A stretch of DNA of 64,000 nucleotides. Source: Flavobacterium sp. GSB-24 (lineage in GTDB: Bacteria; Bacteroidota; Bacteroidia; Flavobacteriales; Flavobacteriaceae). Below, in pieces: positions 1-8,636 of the stretch. Location of the stretch: positions 5,022,001 through 5,086,000 of the forward strand of contig NZ_AP027043.1 in NCBI RefSeq assembly GCF_027924665.1. Direction: 5' to 3'. The notes beneath the pieces are model-generated. The model was given only the letters and a program-made list of their open reading frames with translations. It did not search any database and was not told the DNA's origin. The stretch's first letter is position 1. Each line of letters starts with the position of its first letter. Both the position numbers and the translations under genes were made by a program.

Positions 1-472
1 TAAAGAAAGAATGGTAAAGAACCAGTAAAATAATACCCAGACCCACTTGAAGAAATGCTGTACAGAAATCAAGCAGTAATTTTGCCGTTCCTTTCTGCAC
101 CGTTAAGGTATCAAAAAAACGATTGGCTTTTTCGGGCGCATATTCAGAATACATTTCTTTAAATTTAATTAAAGGCATTCTGTATGCAAATTCAAATGAA
201 GAACGAACGAAAATTCGCTGTTGCAGGTTTTCGACTATACGAAGCTGTAAGATTGTTAAAACACCACCAAAACCAACTCCAATTGTAACTAAAACTACGA
301 GAACAATCCAAGAAACGCTGAGTTGTCCGCTTTGAATAAAATTAATAATAGCCTGGATTCCCAAAGGCAGTGAAAGGTTTACTAACCCTCCAAAAGCAGC
401 ATAGAAGATAATTTGATATACATCGCGCTTATCGAGCTGCAATAAGGTATAAAAACGTTTTAATGGTGTCAT
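1..472 (-). CDS. ABC exporter transmembrane subunit, N-terminal part (cut by window edge)
   Basis: The gene starts at the ATG at 472 and runs leftward off the window, so only about 157 N-terminal residues are present and the ATPase domain is not visible. The translation starts MTPLKRFYTLLQLDKRD and holds long hydrophobic segments at about residues 20-45, 52-75 and 138-157. Between them is a charged stretch (FVRSSFEFAYRMPLIKFKEM) typical of the cytoplasmic loop of type I ABC exporter membrane domains. In Flavobacteria such HlyB-like half transporters without a peptidase domain usually sit beside an HlyD adaptor gene, which would lie outside the window. The substrate cannot be told. The exporter fold is fairly sure, the subfamily is inference. 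Confidence 0.7.
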   Translation of the reverse strand, partial: MTPLKRFYTLLQLDKRDVYQIIFYAAFGGLVNLSLPLGIQAIINFIQSGQLSVSWIVLVVLVTIGVGFGGVLTILQLRIVENLQQRIFVRSSFEFAYRMPLIKFKEMYSEYAPEKANRFFDTLTVQKGTAKLLLDFCTAFLQVGLGIILLVLYHSFF

Positions 473-572
473 GAATGTAAGTATAAATACGAGATTATTA
501 CATAGAATAAATATACGGCAAAAACCGTATTCGAGATCAAGATTTTTCTTCCAATCCCTAAAAAACAAGTAT

Positions 573-977
573 TTATGAGTTCACTCGAGGAGGCGGTAAA
601 TGTATCTTACCATGAAATCCAAACGAAAACATTGGATTATTGATGTAGTTTTTTCCTTTGGTTTCTATGTGAAAATAAAAATTAGGCATTGATGATTCTA
701 TCGAAATCAAATATTCCATTGCTGGAATTCCTTTGGCTAATTTCGCTGTTTTCGTGTCTTTTGTTTCGTAATCATCCAACTCTTCTGGAATTCCGTCACA
801 CTTAAAAACTTTCTTTAAAAAGTTACATGCAATACCTTTTACAGTATAAGTTTCGGCATTGTCGCTTATAATTCTGCCAAAACTATTGGAGATATTTAAA
901 CTGCTGATTAAAAAATAACCGACTAGTAACACCTGAAGGCATTTGCAAAAAAAGCTATTTTTAATTTTATTCAACAT
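573..977 (-). CDS. small secreted or membrane-anchored protein, function unknown
   Basis: This 134-residue protein has a basic N-terminus followed by a hydrophobic stretch (LLVGYFLISSLNI, about residues 17-29) that may be a signal anchor or uncleaved signal peptide. The rest is soluble, with cysteines at FCKC near the start and a later pair in GIACNFLKKVFKCDG that could form a disulfide. The C-terminus is short and proline-rich (LPPPRVNS). I do not recognise the family. It is transcribed leftward toward the ABC exporter gene, with about 100 bp between them. The coding call rests on ORF length, a plausible export signal and flavobacterial composition. Confidence 0.5.
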   Translation of the reverse strand: MLNKIKNSFFCKCLQVLLVGYFLISSLNISNSFGRIISDNAETYTVKGIACNFLKKVFKCDGIPEELDDYETKDTKTAKLAKGIPAMEYLISIESSMPNFYFHIETKGKNYINNPMFSFGFHGKIHLPPPRVNS

Positions 978-1422
978 TTTCTAAAAAATAAAAGTTACAT
1001 CACCAATAAAATCCCTGAAAGACTTTAACCACAAAACAGTTTAATATTTCCTAAGTCTTTTTTGCCTCTAAATTTACTTTTCAGTCTAAAAACCACATTC
1101 GATTTTGTTCAAAACCTCAGTGATTTAGAGCAGTCATCCTAATTTTTAGGAGCGCGCAATTTAGCGCCATTTTTTTTGCAGAACATTAAAATAACATTAG
1201 AATTTAGCTCTTTTTAAAACTTTAAAAATAAATTAACAGGACATTCCTACACTTAAAGATTATCGAAATTATATAACACCACGCTATAATTCTATAACTC
1301 CCAAATAGATAGGAATTCTACTTTTGATAATCGAAAATTTCGATAAAATATAATAAAAGATTAAACAAGTGTTACCGATTAAACAAACCCGATTTATAAA
1401 CCATTTAATATATAATCAAGAG
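978..1422. other. intergenic stretch without recognised gene
   Basis: About 445 bp of AT-rich sequence lie between two divergent genes. No convincing ORF, RNA gene or strong hairpin was seen. It must contain promoters for both neighbours but no clear -7 box stood out. Confidence 0.5.
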
Positions 1423-1881
1423 ATGATCTACGCAAAAAATGATTTGACCCGATTTTTAGATGCACAAAATAAACTTTATCTGACTGCTCTTTCTGAGATT
1501 AAAAAAGGAAAAAAAGAAACACACTGGATGTGGTTTATTTTTCCGCAGATAAAAGGATTGGGAAAAAGCGCGCTCTCTGATTATTATGCGGTTGCAGATC
1601 TTAAAGAAGCAACTGAATTTTTAAATCATCCGATTTTAGCAAAACATTTAATTGAAATCTCAAAATTGCTTTTGACTTTAAAGAAAAAGTCAGCAGAAGG
1701 TATTTTGGGAGAACTTGGTGCAAGAAAACTACATTCGTCAATGAGTTTATTTGTTCAGGTAGAAAATGCAGATCCTGTTTTTCAAGAAGTTCTGGATACT
1801 TTTTTCTACGGACATTTAGATCAAATGACTTTAAACTTTACTAAAAAAGCCGTTAAACAGCCAGAAGCTGTTCTTTTTTAA
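1423..1881 (+). CDS. DUF1810 family protein
   Basis: From the ATG at 1423 the product is 152 residues, the usual size of DUF1810 proteins. A GTG 54 bp upstream in frame is possible but adds a poorly conserved-looking tail, so the ATG starting MIYAKNDLTRFLDAQ was preferred. Family hallmarks are the N-terminal LTRFLDAQ, the central THWMWFIFPQIKGLGKS and the late SSMSLFVQV and FFYGHLDQMT stretches. The family is small, cytoplasmic and mostly alpha-helical, and its biochemical role is not established. It is monocistronic, with a strong intrinsic terminator 18 bp after the stop. Family assignment is strong, function unknown. Confidence 0.85.
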   Translation: MIYAKNDLTRFLDAQNKLYLTALSEIKKGKKETHWMWFIFPQIKGLGKSALSDYYAVADLKEATEFLNHPILAKHLIEISKLLLTLKKKSAEGILGELGARKLHSSMSLFVQVENADPVFQEVLDTFFYGHLDQMTLNFTKKAVKQPEAVLF

Positions 1882-1898
1882 TACTCTCTTAGGATTCT

Positions 1899-1937
1899 AA
1901 AAAAAGCGGTTATCTCAAAATTGAGATAACCGCTTTT
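1899..1937 (+). terminator. intrinsic terminator after the DUF1810 gene
   Basis: AGCGGTTATCTCAA pairs perfectly with TTGAGATAACCGCT across a two-base loop and is followed by six T. The preceding A-run makes it potentially bidirectional. Confidence 0.9.
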
Positions 1938-1950
1938 TTACGTTTATATA

Positions 1951-2134
1951 GCTAACATCATTCCGTAGGAATGTTTCATTGGTAGACAAAATAATGACCC
2001 GTCATATTCACGTCCGTAGGACGTTTGAAATTGGTAAATTGTTAAAAAACAATGTCAAAATGAAACGTTCTTATGGAACGATGAATATGCTAACAATAAT
2101 TTTCTACCGATGAAATGTTCCTACGGAACAAAAA
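1951..2134. repeat. nested inverted-repeat element built from four GTTCC-palindrome units
   Basis: Four short palindromes of the type TTCCGTAGGAA lie within 185 bp: TTCCGTAGGAA (1961), CGTCCGTAGGACG (2011), CGTTCTTATGGAACG (2066) and GTTCCTACGGAAC (2118). They are arranged in nested inverted order. The outer left arm TTTCATTGGTAGA is the reverse complement, with one mismatch, of the outer right arm TCTACCGATGAAA, and the two inner units also face each other through CATATTCA and TGAATATG. The same unit, with ATGAAACGTTCC and GGAACGTATGCTACC flanks, recurs at 21483-21606. It lies between convergent genes and encodes nothing. It resembles REP- or MITE-like non-coding elements. Confidence 0.75.
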
Positions 2135-2146
2135 ATATAAAAAAAA

Positions 2147-2169
2147 GACTATCACTTTTAGATAGTCTC
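2147..2169 (-). terminator. intrinsic terminator of the dsbD gene
   Basis: AGACTATC and GATAGTCT pair around CACTTTTA. On the minus strand the stem is followed by a run of T, and it lies just beyond the dsbD stop. Confidence 0.85.
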
Positions 2170-2211
2170 TTTCATCAACAATATAATTACAAATTAAAGA
2201 TAAAAATCTCT

Positions 2212-4254
2212 TTATGAACTTTTCTCAAAATTAGAAACGCCTTTTTGCAGCCAGTTTAAATATTCTTCAATATTTGGATTGTAGGCTGAAGTTTCATTGA
2301 GCTTTTCTCCGTTATGATTTACCAAAACATAAAAAGGCTGTGCATTGGTTTTGTAAGTTATTGTTTGAAATTCACTCCATTTTTGACCAATATATTTTAA
2401 CTTTTTCCCTGTCAGCTTAGAGGTAATCTGCTCGTTTTGCGTCAATTCTCTCTTGTCGTCAACATATAGCGAAATCAAGACCACATCGCCTTTTAGAATT
2501 TTCTGTACTTTTTCGTCAGACCAGACATTGTCTTCCATTTTTCGGCAGTTTACGCAGGCGTGGCCGGTAAAGTCGATCATAACTGGTTTTCCTATTTTTT
2601 TGGCGTACTGCATTCCTAAATCGTAATCGGTAAAGGCCATAATGTTATGGGGGCCAAGCTCTGCTCCTTCTGGAAGATTCTGTACTATTTGCGACGAACT
2701 TGAATTATTCAATCCATTTGGAATTTCGCTGTAATGCATTGGCGGCGGAAAACCGCTGATCATTTTTAGCGGAGCACCCCAAATTCCGGGAATTAAATAA
2801 ATGGTAAAAGCCAGGACTACAACACCAAGTCCAAGTCTTCCAACGCTGATATTTGAACTCGGCGTATCATGCGGTAACTGAATTTTTCCGAATAAATAAA
2901 AAGCCAGCGTTCCAAAAATGGCAATCCAAATGGCTAAAAAAGCTTCTCTTTCCAGCCAATGCAACTGCAGAACCAAATCGGCGTTTGATAAAAATTTGAA
3001 CGCTAGAGCCATTTCTAAAAATCCCAAAAACACTTTTACCGAATTTAACCATCCACCAGATTTTGGAAGTGAATTCAGCCAGCCGGGAAAAGCAGCAAAT
3101 AGTGTAAAGGGTAAAGCCAAAGCCAAAGAAAAACCAAACATTCCCACAAAAGGTGCAATTCCTCCGCGTGAAGCGGCTTCCACCAATAACGTTCCAACAA
3201 TTGGTCCAGTACACGAAAAGGAAACAATTGCCAAGGCCAAAGCCATAAATAATATCCCCACGATTCCGCCTTTGTCTGCTTGCGTATCAACTTTATTTGC
3301 CCATGAATTCGGCAGCATAATTTCGAATGCACCCAAAAATGAAAAGGCAAATACCATTAACAGCACAAAAAAGATCAGATTGAACCAGACATTTGTGGAA
3401 AGCGCATTTAATGAATCTGCTCCGAAAACCCAAGTTACAACGGCACCTAGAAAAATATAAATGGCAATAATCGAAATTCCGTAAAAAATGGCTTTTCTAA
3501 TTCCCTGCGATTTGGTTTTGCTTTGTTTGGTAAAAAAACTGACCGTCATTGGGATCATCGGGAAAACGCAAGGCGTCAGCAATGCAGCAAATCCAGAGAA
3601 AAATGATAAAAGAAAAATAGTCCACAAGCTTCTTGATGCTGTTTTGGGCTGGATTTTTTTTACTGCTGCTTTTGGCGTTTCAACTATTTCTTTTGAAACT
3701 ATTGATGCTTTTTCTTTTAATTCTAAAACCGAAGAATCAACAACAATTGGTTTATTATTTTCTTTTACGGTTGTTTCTATTAAAGTTTTCGCTTTCGCGG
3801 AAGGACTAATATTAAATTCTAATTCATCAGAACTTGGCGGCAGACAATTTTCATCATTACAAACCATAAACTCCACTTGAGCTTTGATTTTGAAAGGTTT
3901 GGACGAAAGTATTTTAATGCGTTGTGTAAAAGCGGCTTCTTTTTCAAAAAACTTGATCTGCATTTTAAAAACAGGATCATTAATATTTTTTCCTTTTTCT
4001 TCTTTTACATTATCAACTAATTGAAAATCTGAAGTTTTGCTAAAACTAAAAGTTGTAGGCAGCGGACCTCCGTCTGCAACTTCCTGACTGTATAAATGCC
4101 AGCCCGATTCTATAATGGCTTTTGCCTGCAATTCATATTCAGTATCAGAAATTTTCGCAATACTGGTTTTCCATTTTATTGGGTTATATATCTGAGCTTT
4201 TACTAATATGGAAAACAGCAGGAAAAAGCCCAGTAAAAAAATATTCTTTTTCAT
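2212..4254 (-). CDS. dsbD: thiol:disulfide interchange protein DsbD
   Basis: DsbD passes electrons from cytoplasmic thioredoxin across the inner membrane to periplasmic thiol proteins. The start is the ATG at 4254 (MKKNIFLLGFFLLF, a signal peptide); an in-frame ATG 63 bp upstream only adds an unlikely leader. The alpha domain carries VCNDENC (C132, C137). The membrane beta domain has LLTPCVFPMIP (C229) and SFSCTGP (C348). The C-terminal thioredoxin domain has GHACVNC (C567, C570). All three redox centres are intact and 680 residues is a normal length. It follows the M16 gene in the same direction, after a hairpin at 4272-4299. As a source of periplasmic reducing power it fits the two thioredoxin-like proteins upstream. 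Confidence 0.93.
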   Translation of the reverse strand: MKKNIFLLGFFLLFSILVKAQIYNPIKWKTSIAKISDTEYELQAKAIIESGWHLYSQEVADGGPLPTTFSFSKTSDFQLVDNVKEEKGKNINDPVFKMQIKFFEKEAAFTQRIKILSSKPFKIKAQVEFMVCNDENCLPPSSDELEFNISPSAKAKTLIETTVKENNKPIVVDSSVLELKEKASIVSKEIVETPKAAVKKIQPKTASRSLWTIFLLSFFSGFAALLTPCVFPMIPMTVSFFTKQSKTKSQGIRKAIFYGISIIAIYIFLGAVVTWVFGADSLNALSTNVWFNLIFFVLLMVFAFSFLGAFEIMLPNSWANKVDTQADKGGIVGILFMALALAIVSFSCTGPIVGTLLVEAASRGGIAPFVGMFGFSLALALPFTLFAAFPGWLNSLPKSGGWLNSVKVFLGFLEMALAFKFLSNADLVLQLHWLEREAFLAIWIAIFGTLAFYLFGKIQLPHDTPSSNISVGRLGLGVVVLAFTIYLIPGIWGAPLKMISGFPPPMHYSEIPNGLNNSSSSQIVQNLPEGAELGPHNIMAFTDYDLGMQYAKKIGKPVMIDFTGHACVNCRKMEDNVWSDEKVQKILKGDVVLISLYVDDKRELTQNEQITSKLTGKKLKYIGQKWSEFQTITYKTNAQPFYVLVNHNGEKLNETSAYNPNIEEYLNWLQKGVSNFEKSS

Positions 4255-4271
4255 GGGTAAAAACTTTAGAA

Positions 4272-4299
4272 AGAGGGTTGAATAGCAAAACAACCCTCT
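4272..4299 (-). terminator. hairpin between the M16 gene and dsbD
   Basis: AGAGGGTTG pairs perfectly with CAACCCTCT across a 10-base loop. On the minus strand it is followed by a T-rich but interrupted tract. It lies in the 141-bp gap just upstream of the dsbD start, so it could end most operon transcripts or act as a leader hairpin for dsbD. Confidence 0.55.
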
Positions 4300-4395
4300 A
4301 TTAAATCCGCTATTCAAACTAAATTGCTTACTAATTCAAAATAATTGATTGATAGGGAAATACAAATTAAACTCTAGTAATAAAAACTCTTCAGA

Positions 4396-7212
4396 TTATT
4401 GTAGTGGTTTGAAAACGATTTCATATGAATCGGCTTTGTATAAAAACGAATTCGCAAAGTCCTGAATATCTTTTGCTGTAATACCTTTTATAATATTTTC
4501 GTAATTATTAGGATCATTCATATTCTTGCCATCTATAAAATAACTGTAAAGCAAATAACTGCTATACATATTAAAATTTTTGCTGTCTTCTTTCTCCTTT
4601 AAATAGTTTGTTTTTGTTTTTTCTAAATCCTCAGCTACAATATCTCCTTTTTTAATTTTATCAATTTCTTGATAAACAATTGGAAGTAAATGCTCTACTT
4701 TATTAGCATCGCAGTCAAAGTTAATTTCTAGACTAGCTTTTGAAATTGGTAATTTGTCAATTCCTGAATCCACACCTGCGCCATAAGTTCCACCTTCTTT
4801 TTCACGAAGACTTTCTGTATAACGCAAAGTCAATATATCTCCTAAGAAAGAAGCTAAAATTTTGTTTCGCTGATTATAAGCATAGTCCTTTACAAATGTG
4901 ATTCGAACAGAACTTTTTGCAGTTTCCATTTTTATGAAAACATCTCTATCAATTTTATTCGACGTCCATTTTGGAATCTCGGTATTAAATTTTTCCTTTC
5001 GTTTAATCCCATTTATACTTGCGATGTATTTTTCTAGTAATGGTTTTAAAACTTCTGCTGTAACATCCCCAACAATAAAAAAATCAAAATTTGAAACATC
5101 TGCAAAGCGATCCGTATAAATCGCTTTCATTTTATCAAAAGATAAATCATCGATATATTTTTGATCTAATGGACGAATTTTAGGGTTATTTTTTCCGTAA
5201 ACAATGTTAGACAGACTATCCTGCATCTTAGCATTAATGTCGTTTTCTCTATTTTTTAAAGAGTTTTGAAGTCTCTGCTTTAAAAGTTCGTACATTTTAG
5301 TATCAAATCTTGGCTGTACAAAACGCAGATGCACTAGCTGCATCATCGTTTCGATATCTTTAACATTTGCAGAACCCGAAACTGTTTCCTTTACAGAATT
5401 TAAACTTACAGATGAATTTGCAATTTTTCCTTTTAAAACCTTTTCTAAATCAACATTAGAAAGTTCACCAACGCCAGACATCATTGCCAGACTTGTAGAA
5501 CGATATGCTGAAGGCATGTCTTCAGATTTATACATGGATATACCGCCCAAACTTTCTGCTTGCAGGTTTATCTGTTTTTTGTTTTTATCTGCAAACTTAT
5601 AATGCACTTTTACGCCGTTGCTTAGTACAAAAGTTGTGGCATCGATTGCAGTTTCTTTTTTCTCAGAAACAATTTTTCCTGGATTAATTTTGAGATTTCC
5701 TAAAAGTGTTTTTCCTTCAAAAGTATCTACATACGCCTGTAGCGAAGTGTCATTTTCAGCTTTCTCAATAATATCAAAAGCTTTTTCTTGTGCTAAATTT
5801 CTCTCCCCTTCTACACCGGTTACTGTTACAACACGATTTTCTTTTGTGTATAATTTAGTGATTTCGTCCTGAAGCGTTTTAGTATCAATATTCTTCAAAA
5901 TGCTTTTCGTCATTTCAAATTCTGCTTTAGGATCTGCGATAACTTCATGGTTCAAATAATCATCTTTTACCATTCCGATTACTTGTTTGTGCGAAATCTC
6001 GTTTAGTTTGTCTAAATAATTCTCATATCTAGAAATCGTTTCTGTAACTGCTCTTTCGATTTCTCCTTTTGAAAAACCAAATTTATAAGCTCGAACCCAT
6101 TCGTTCATTACTGCTGTTAAAGCTTCGGCTTGTTTATCTGGTTTTGGCGTTATGCTTACTACAAAAACATCGTTCAAACGTGAATATTTTTGATATCCAA
6201 TTTGCGCTCCTTTAAAAGGACATTCTTGTTTTTGAGCCATTTCGCTCAAACGATTGTTTATAATTCCAAACGCAATGCTTCGCTGTGTAGATTTTTCTAA
6301 ATCGGCATAAGTTCCACTTGCTTTCTCAGCTTTATGACGAATCATAAAATTGATATTCGATGCTGCAATTTCTTTGTCTAGAGCCAGTTTAAAAGTAGGT
6401 TCTGCTTTTTCTGGAATAGCAACTTCAAATCTTTTTTTCGGATTTACGGGTGTTGGAATATCTGCAAAAAGTTTTTTGATTTTTGCCTCAATTTCATCTG
6501 CATTAATATCTCCAACAATTGCGATTGCCTGTAAATCCGGACGGTACCAATCTTTATAAAAATCTTTTAAAACCTGGTATTTAAAGTTTTTAACGATTTC
6601 CATATCGCCAATCGGCATGCGGTCTGCGTAAAGCGAATTGTTGTAGTAATACGGCGCTAACTGATTGTAAATTCTAGCACGCGCGTTTTGTCTCGTGCGC
6701 CATTCTTCGGTAATTACACCGCGCTCGGCATCGATTTCTTCATTCGTCAGCGATAAAAAATTAGACCAATCGTGTAAAACCAATAAACAAGTATCGACTA
6801 CTCCTCCATCTTTTGACGGAATATTGTCTAAATTGTAAACTGTTTCGTCTGTGCTGGTATACGCATTGATATTTTTGCCGAAAACAGCACCTTGTTTTTG
6901 AAGCGTATTCAGGATTCCTTTTCCTTCAAAATTTTTGGTTCCGTTAAAAGCCATATGTTCCAGAAAATGCGCCAAACCTTTCTGCTGGTCGTTTTCTAAA
7001 ATCGAACCTACATTTTGAATGATGTAATAACTTGCTGTATTTTTATTGACCTCAGTAGGATAAATATAGTACGTCATTCCATTTGGCAGCACTCCTTTTT
7101 TTATTTTTTGGTTGACCGCAATTGGATCGTTTGCTTTATAATGCTGCGCTTGCGCGAATGACAAACATCCAACGAAGAGCAGTAAGATCGCTATTTTTTT
7201 GCTGTATTTCAT
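4396..7212 (-). CDS. M16 family zinc metallopeptidase (insulinase/PqqL-like), exported
   Basis: The 938-residue protein begins with a signal peptide (MKYSKKIAILLLFVGCLSFA). The active N-terminal M16 domain has the inverted zinc motif HFLEH (H82, E85, H86) in GLAHFLEHMAFNGT, and the distal ligand E163 in EEIDAERGVITEEW. Inactive M16 domains follow, as in two-part clam-shell peptidases. Such enzymes degrade peptides held in a closed chamber. It is the last gene of the compact sigma/SusCD block, 12 bp after the TlpA-like gene. Its place suggests it cuts peptides brought in by SusCD or released by the aspartyl protease. Exact localisation (periplasm or outer membrane) is not shown. Confidence 0.9.
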   Translation of the reverse strand: MKYSKKIAILLLFVGCLSFAQAQHYKANDPIAVNQKIKKGVLPNGMTYYIYPTEVNKNTASYYIIQNVGSILENDQQKGLAHFLEHMAFNGTKNFEGKGILNTLQKQGAVFGKNINAYTSTDETVYNLDNIPSKDGGVVDTCLLVLHDWSNFLSLTNEEIDAERGVITEEWRTRQNARARIYNQLAPYYYNNSLYADRMPIGDMEIVKNFKYQVLKDFYKDWYRPDLQAIAIVGDINADEIEAKIKKLFADIPTPVNPKKRFEVAIPEKAEPTFKLALDKEIAASNINFMIRHKAEKASGTYADLEKSTQRSIAFGIINNRLSEMAQKQECPFKGAQIGYQKYSRLNDVFVVSITPKPDKQAEALTAVMNEWVRAYKFGFSKGEIERAVTETISRYENYLDKLNEISHKQVIGMVKDDYLNHEVIADPKAEFEMTKSILKNIDTKTLQDEITKLYTKENRVVTVTGVEGERNLAQEKAFDIIEKAENDTSLQAYVDTFEGKTLLGNLKINPGKIVSEKKETAIDATTFVLSNGVKVHYKFADKNKKQINLQAESLGGISMYKSEDMPSAYRSTSLAMMSGVGELSNVDLEKVLKGKIANSSVSLNSVKETVSGSANVKDIETMMQLVHLRFVQPRFDTKMYELLKQRLQNSLKNRENDINAKMQDSLSNIVYGKNNPKIRPLDQKYIDDLSFDKMKAIYTDRFADVSNFDFFIVGDVTAEVLKPLLEKYIASINGIKRKEKFNTEIPKWTSNKIDRDVFIKMETAKSSVRITFVKDYAYNQRNKILASFLGDILTLRYTESLREKEGGTYGAGVDSGIDKLPISKASLEINFDCDANKVEHLLPIVYQEIDKIKKGDIVAEDLEKTKTNYLKEKEDSKNFNMYSSYLLYSYFIDGKNMNDPNNYENIIKGITAKDIQDFANSFLYKADSYEIVFKPLQ

Positions 7213-7224
7213 AAAGCTGGTTTA

Positions 7225-8607
7225 TTAACTTTTCAATAATTTGTCAAGCTGTTCTCTTAGTTCAGGATTTGAAGGACGAAACGCATCTGCATTGATAATG
7301 TTTCCTTTTGGATCAAACAATAAGAATCTCGGAATGGCATTTACCTCGTAATTTTTAGCCACATCTGAACCAAAATCTTTATCTGCCATTAACTGAATTC
7401 CTTTTAATTGTTCTTTAATAACGTAATCTTTCCATTTTTGTGCATCTTTTGGTTTATCTAATGAAAGGCTTACAAAAACAATATTTTTTCCGTGATAATC
7501 TTCTTCGATTTTTTTCATGTGAGGAATCTCGGCCTTACATGGTCCGCACCAAGTTGCCCATAAATCGATGTAAACAAATTTACCTTTAAAATCTGAAAAC
7601 GAAACTGGTTTATCGTTAATGTCTTTATACGTAAAATCTAATCCTTTTTGACCAACGTTTTTATGCAATACTTTTTCATATTCTACTAAAAATGTTTTAC
7701 TTGCATCAGAAATCATAAAGGGCTTTATGCTTGGTGCAATTTTTTCGTATTCTTCAATTTTCATTCTTGAAGTTGCAACTGCATCACGAAGATAAGCATC
7801 TTTTAAAGCTGGATCTGTAATGTGAGTAATTGCTTCTGCTAAATCCAGACGTTTTGGCCCTGAACCAGAATTCATTGTTACATAAAAGAAATAATGTGAC
7901 ATTAATGAAACGCCATTTTGCAATTTTAATAAATCTGGATCTGTAAACTTTTTATCGGTCTGCCAAGTTTTGATTACCGCAGGACGATCATCTTTATCTG
8001 GAAATGCAGTTCTAGGCATTCTGAAAAAAGTATACGTCAATTCTTCAACATCTGTTGCAACGGCTAATTTTAATAACTTATTAAAGCTAGCATCTTTCGT
8101 TTTTATTGAATTCGAAAATTCTTCTGCTTTAGCCATACCTTTATCTATAAAAGGATAAAACTCCACATAAGTTACATTTCCTCCAAGTCTAGCGAAAGGC
8201 GCAAATTCGTTGTAAATTTCATTGGCTTTTTGAACCAAGGCATTTTGTCCGATATTTTTCCCGCTTAAAACGTAATTTTCTTTATTGATAACAAGATTGA
8301 TATCCAATTTAGGTTCTAAATACAAACGAATTAATTGGTTTCTGCTTTTAAATTGTCCGTAATCGACATAATAAAAGCCAGCAGCTGAAACTGGTGTCAT
8401 AAAGCCAAACTCCCCCAGCGAATTAACTTTTGCGGTAGCTGCAACGACTGGCTTTCCTTCTTCGACATTGTAAAGTGTAACTTCTTTTACTTTACTATCT
8501 GGAATCGAAATCGTTCCTTTAATTACTGCATATTCAGATAGGTTTGCAGCAAAACTCATTTGAACCGTAATGAAGGTTAAAATGAAATAAAAAATGTGTT
8601 TTTTCAT
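7225..8607 (-). CDS. TlpA-like periplasmic thiol-disulfide oxidoreductase
   Basis: The 460-residue protein has a signal peptide (MKKHIFYFILTFITVQMSFA), an N-terminal beta-rich region like the DUF4369-type domain of Bacteroidetes TlpA proteins (residues 25-115), an alpha-helical middle and a C-terminal AhpC/TSA-type thioredoxin fold. The active site is WATWCGPCKAE (C354, C357), followed by the cis-proline region NAIPRFLLFD. It probably reduces or exchanges disulfides in the periplasm and would be recharged by DsbD. It lies 29 bp after the aspartyl protease and 12 bp before the M16 peptidase, consistent with one operon. The specific partner is not known. Confidence 0.88.
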   Translation of the reverse strand: MKKHIFYFILTFITVQMSFAANLSEYAVIKGTISIPDSKVKEVTLYNVEEGKPVVAATAKVNSLGEFGFMTPVSAAGFYYVDYGQFKSRNQLIRLYLEPKLDINLVINKENYVLSGKNIGQNALVQKANEIYNEFAPFARLGGNVTYVEFYPFIDKGMAKAEEFSNSIKTKDASFNKLLKLAVATDVEELTYTFFRMPRTAFPDKDDRPAVIKTWQTDKKFTDPDLLKLQNGVSLMSHYFFYVTMNSGSGPKRLDLAEAITHITDPALKDAYLRDAVATSRMKIEEYEKIAPSIKPFMISDASKTFLVEYEKVLHKNVGQKGLDFTYKDINDKPVSFSDFKGKFVYIDLWATWCGPCKAEIPHMKKIEEDYHGKNIVFVSLSLDKPKDAQKWKDYVIKEQLKGIQLMADKDFGSDVAKNYEVNAIPRFLLFDPKGNIINADAFRPSNPELREQLDKLLKS

Positions 8608-8636
8608 AATAGTATATTTGTTTTTTGATTGATAGA

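Noticed and set aside
2918..3460. Long plus-strand ORFs opposite dsbD
   Set aside because: They are shadow frames of a clearly conserved gene on the other strand.
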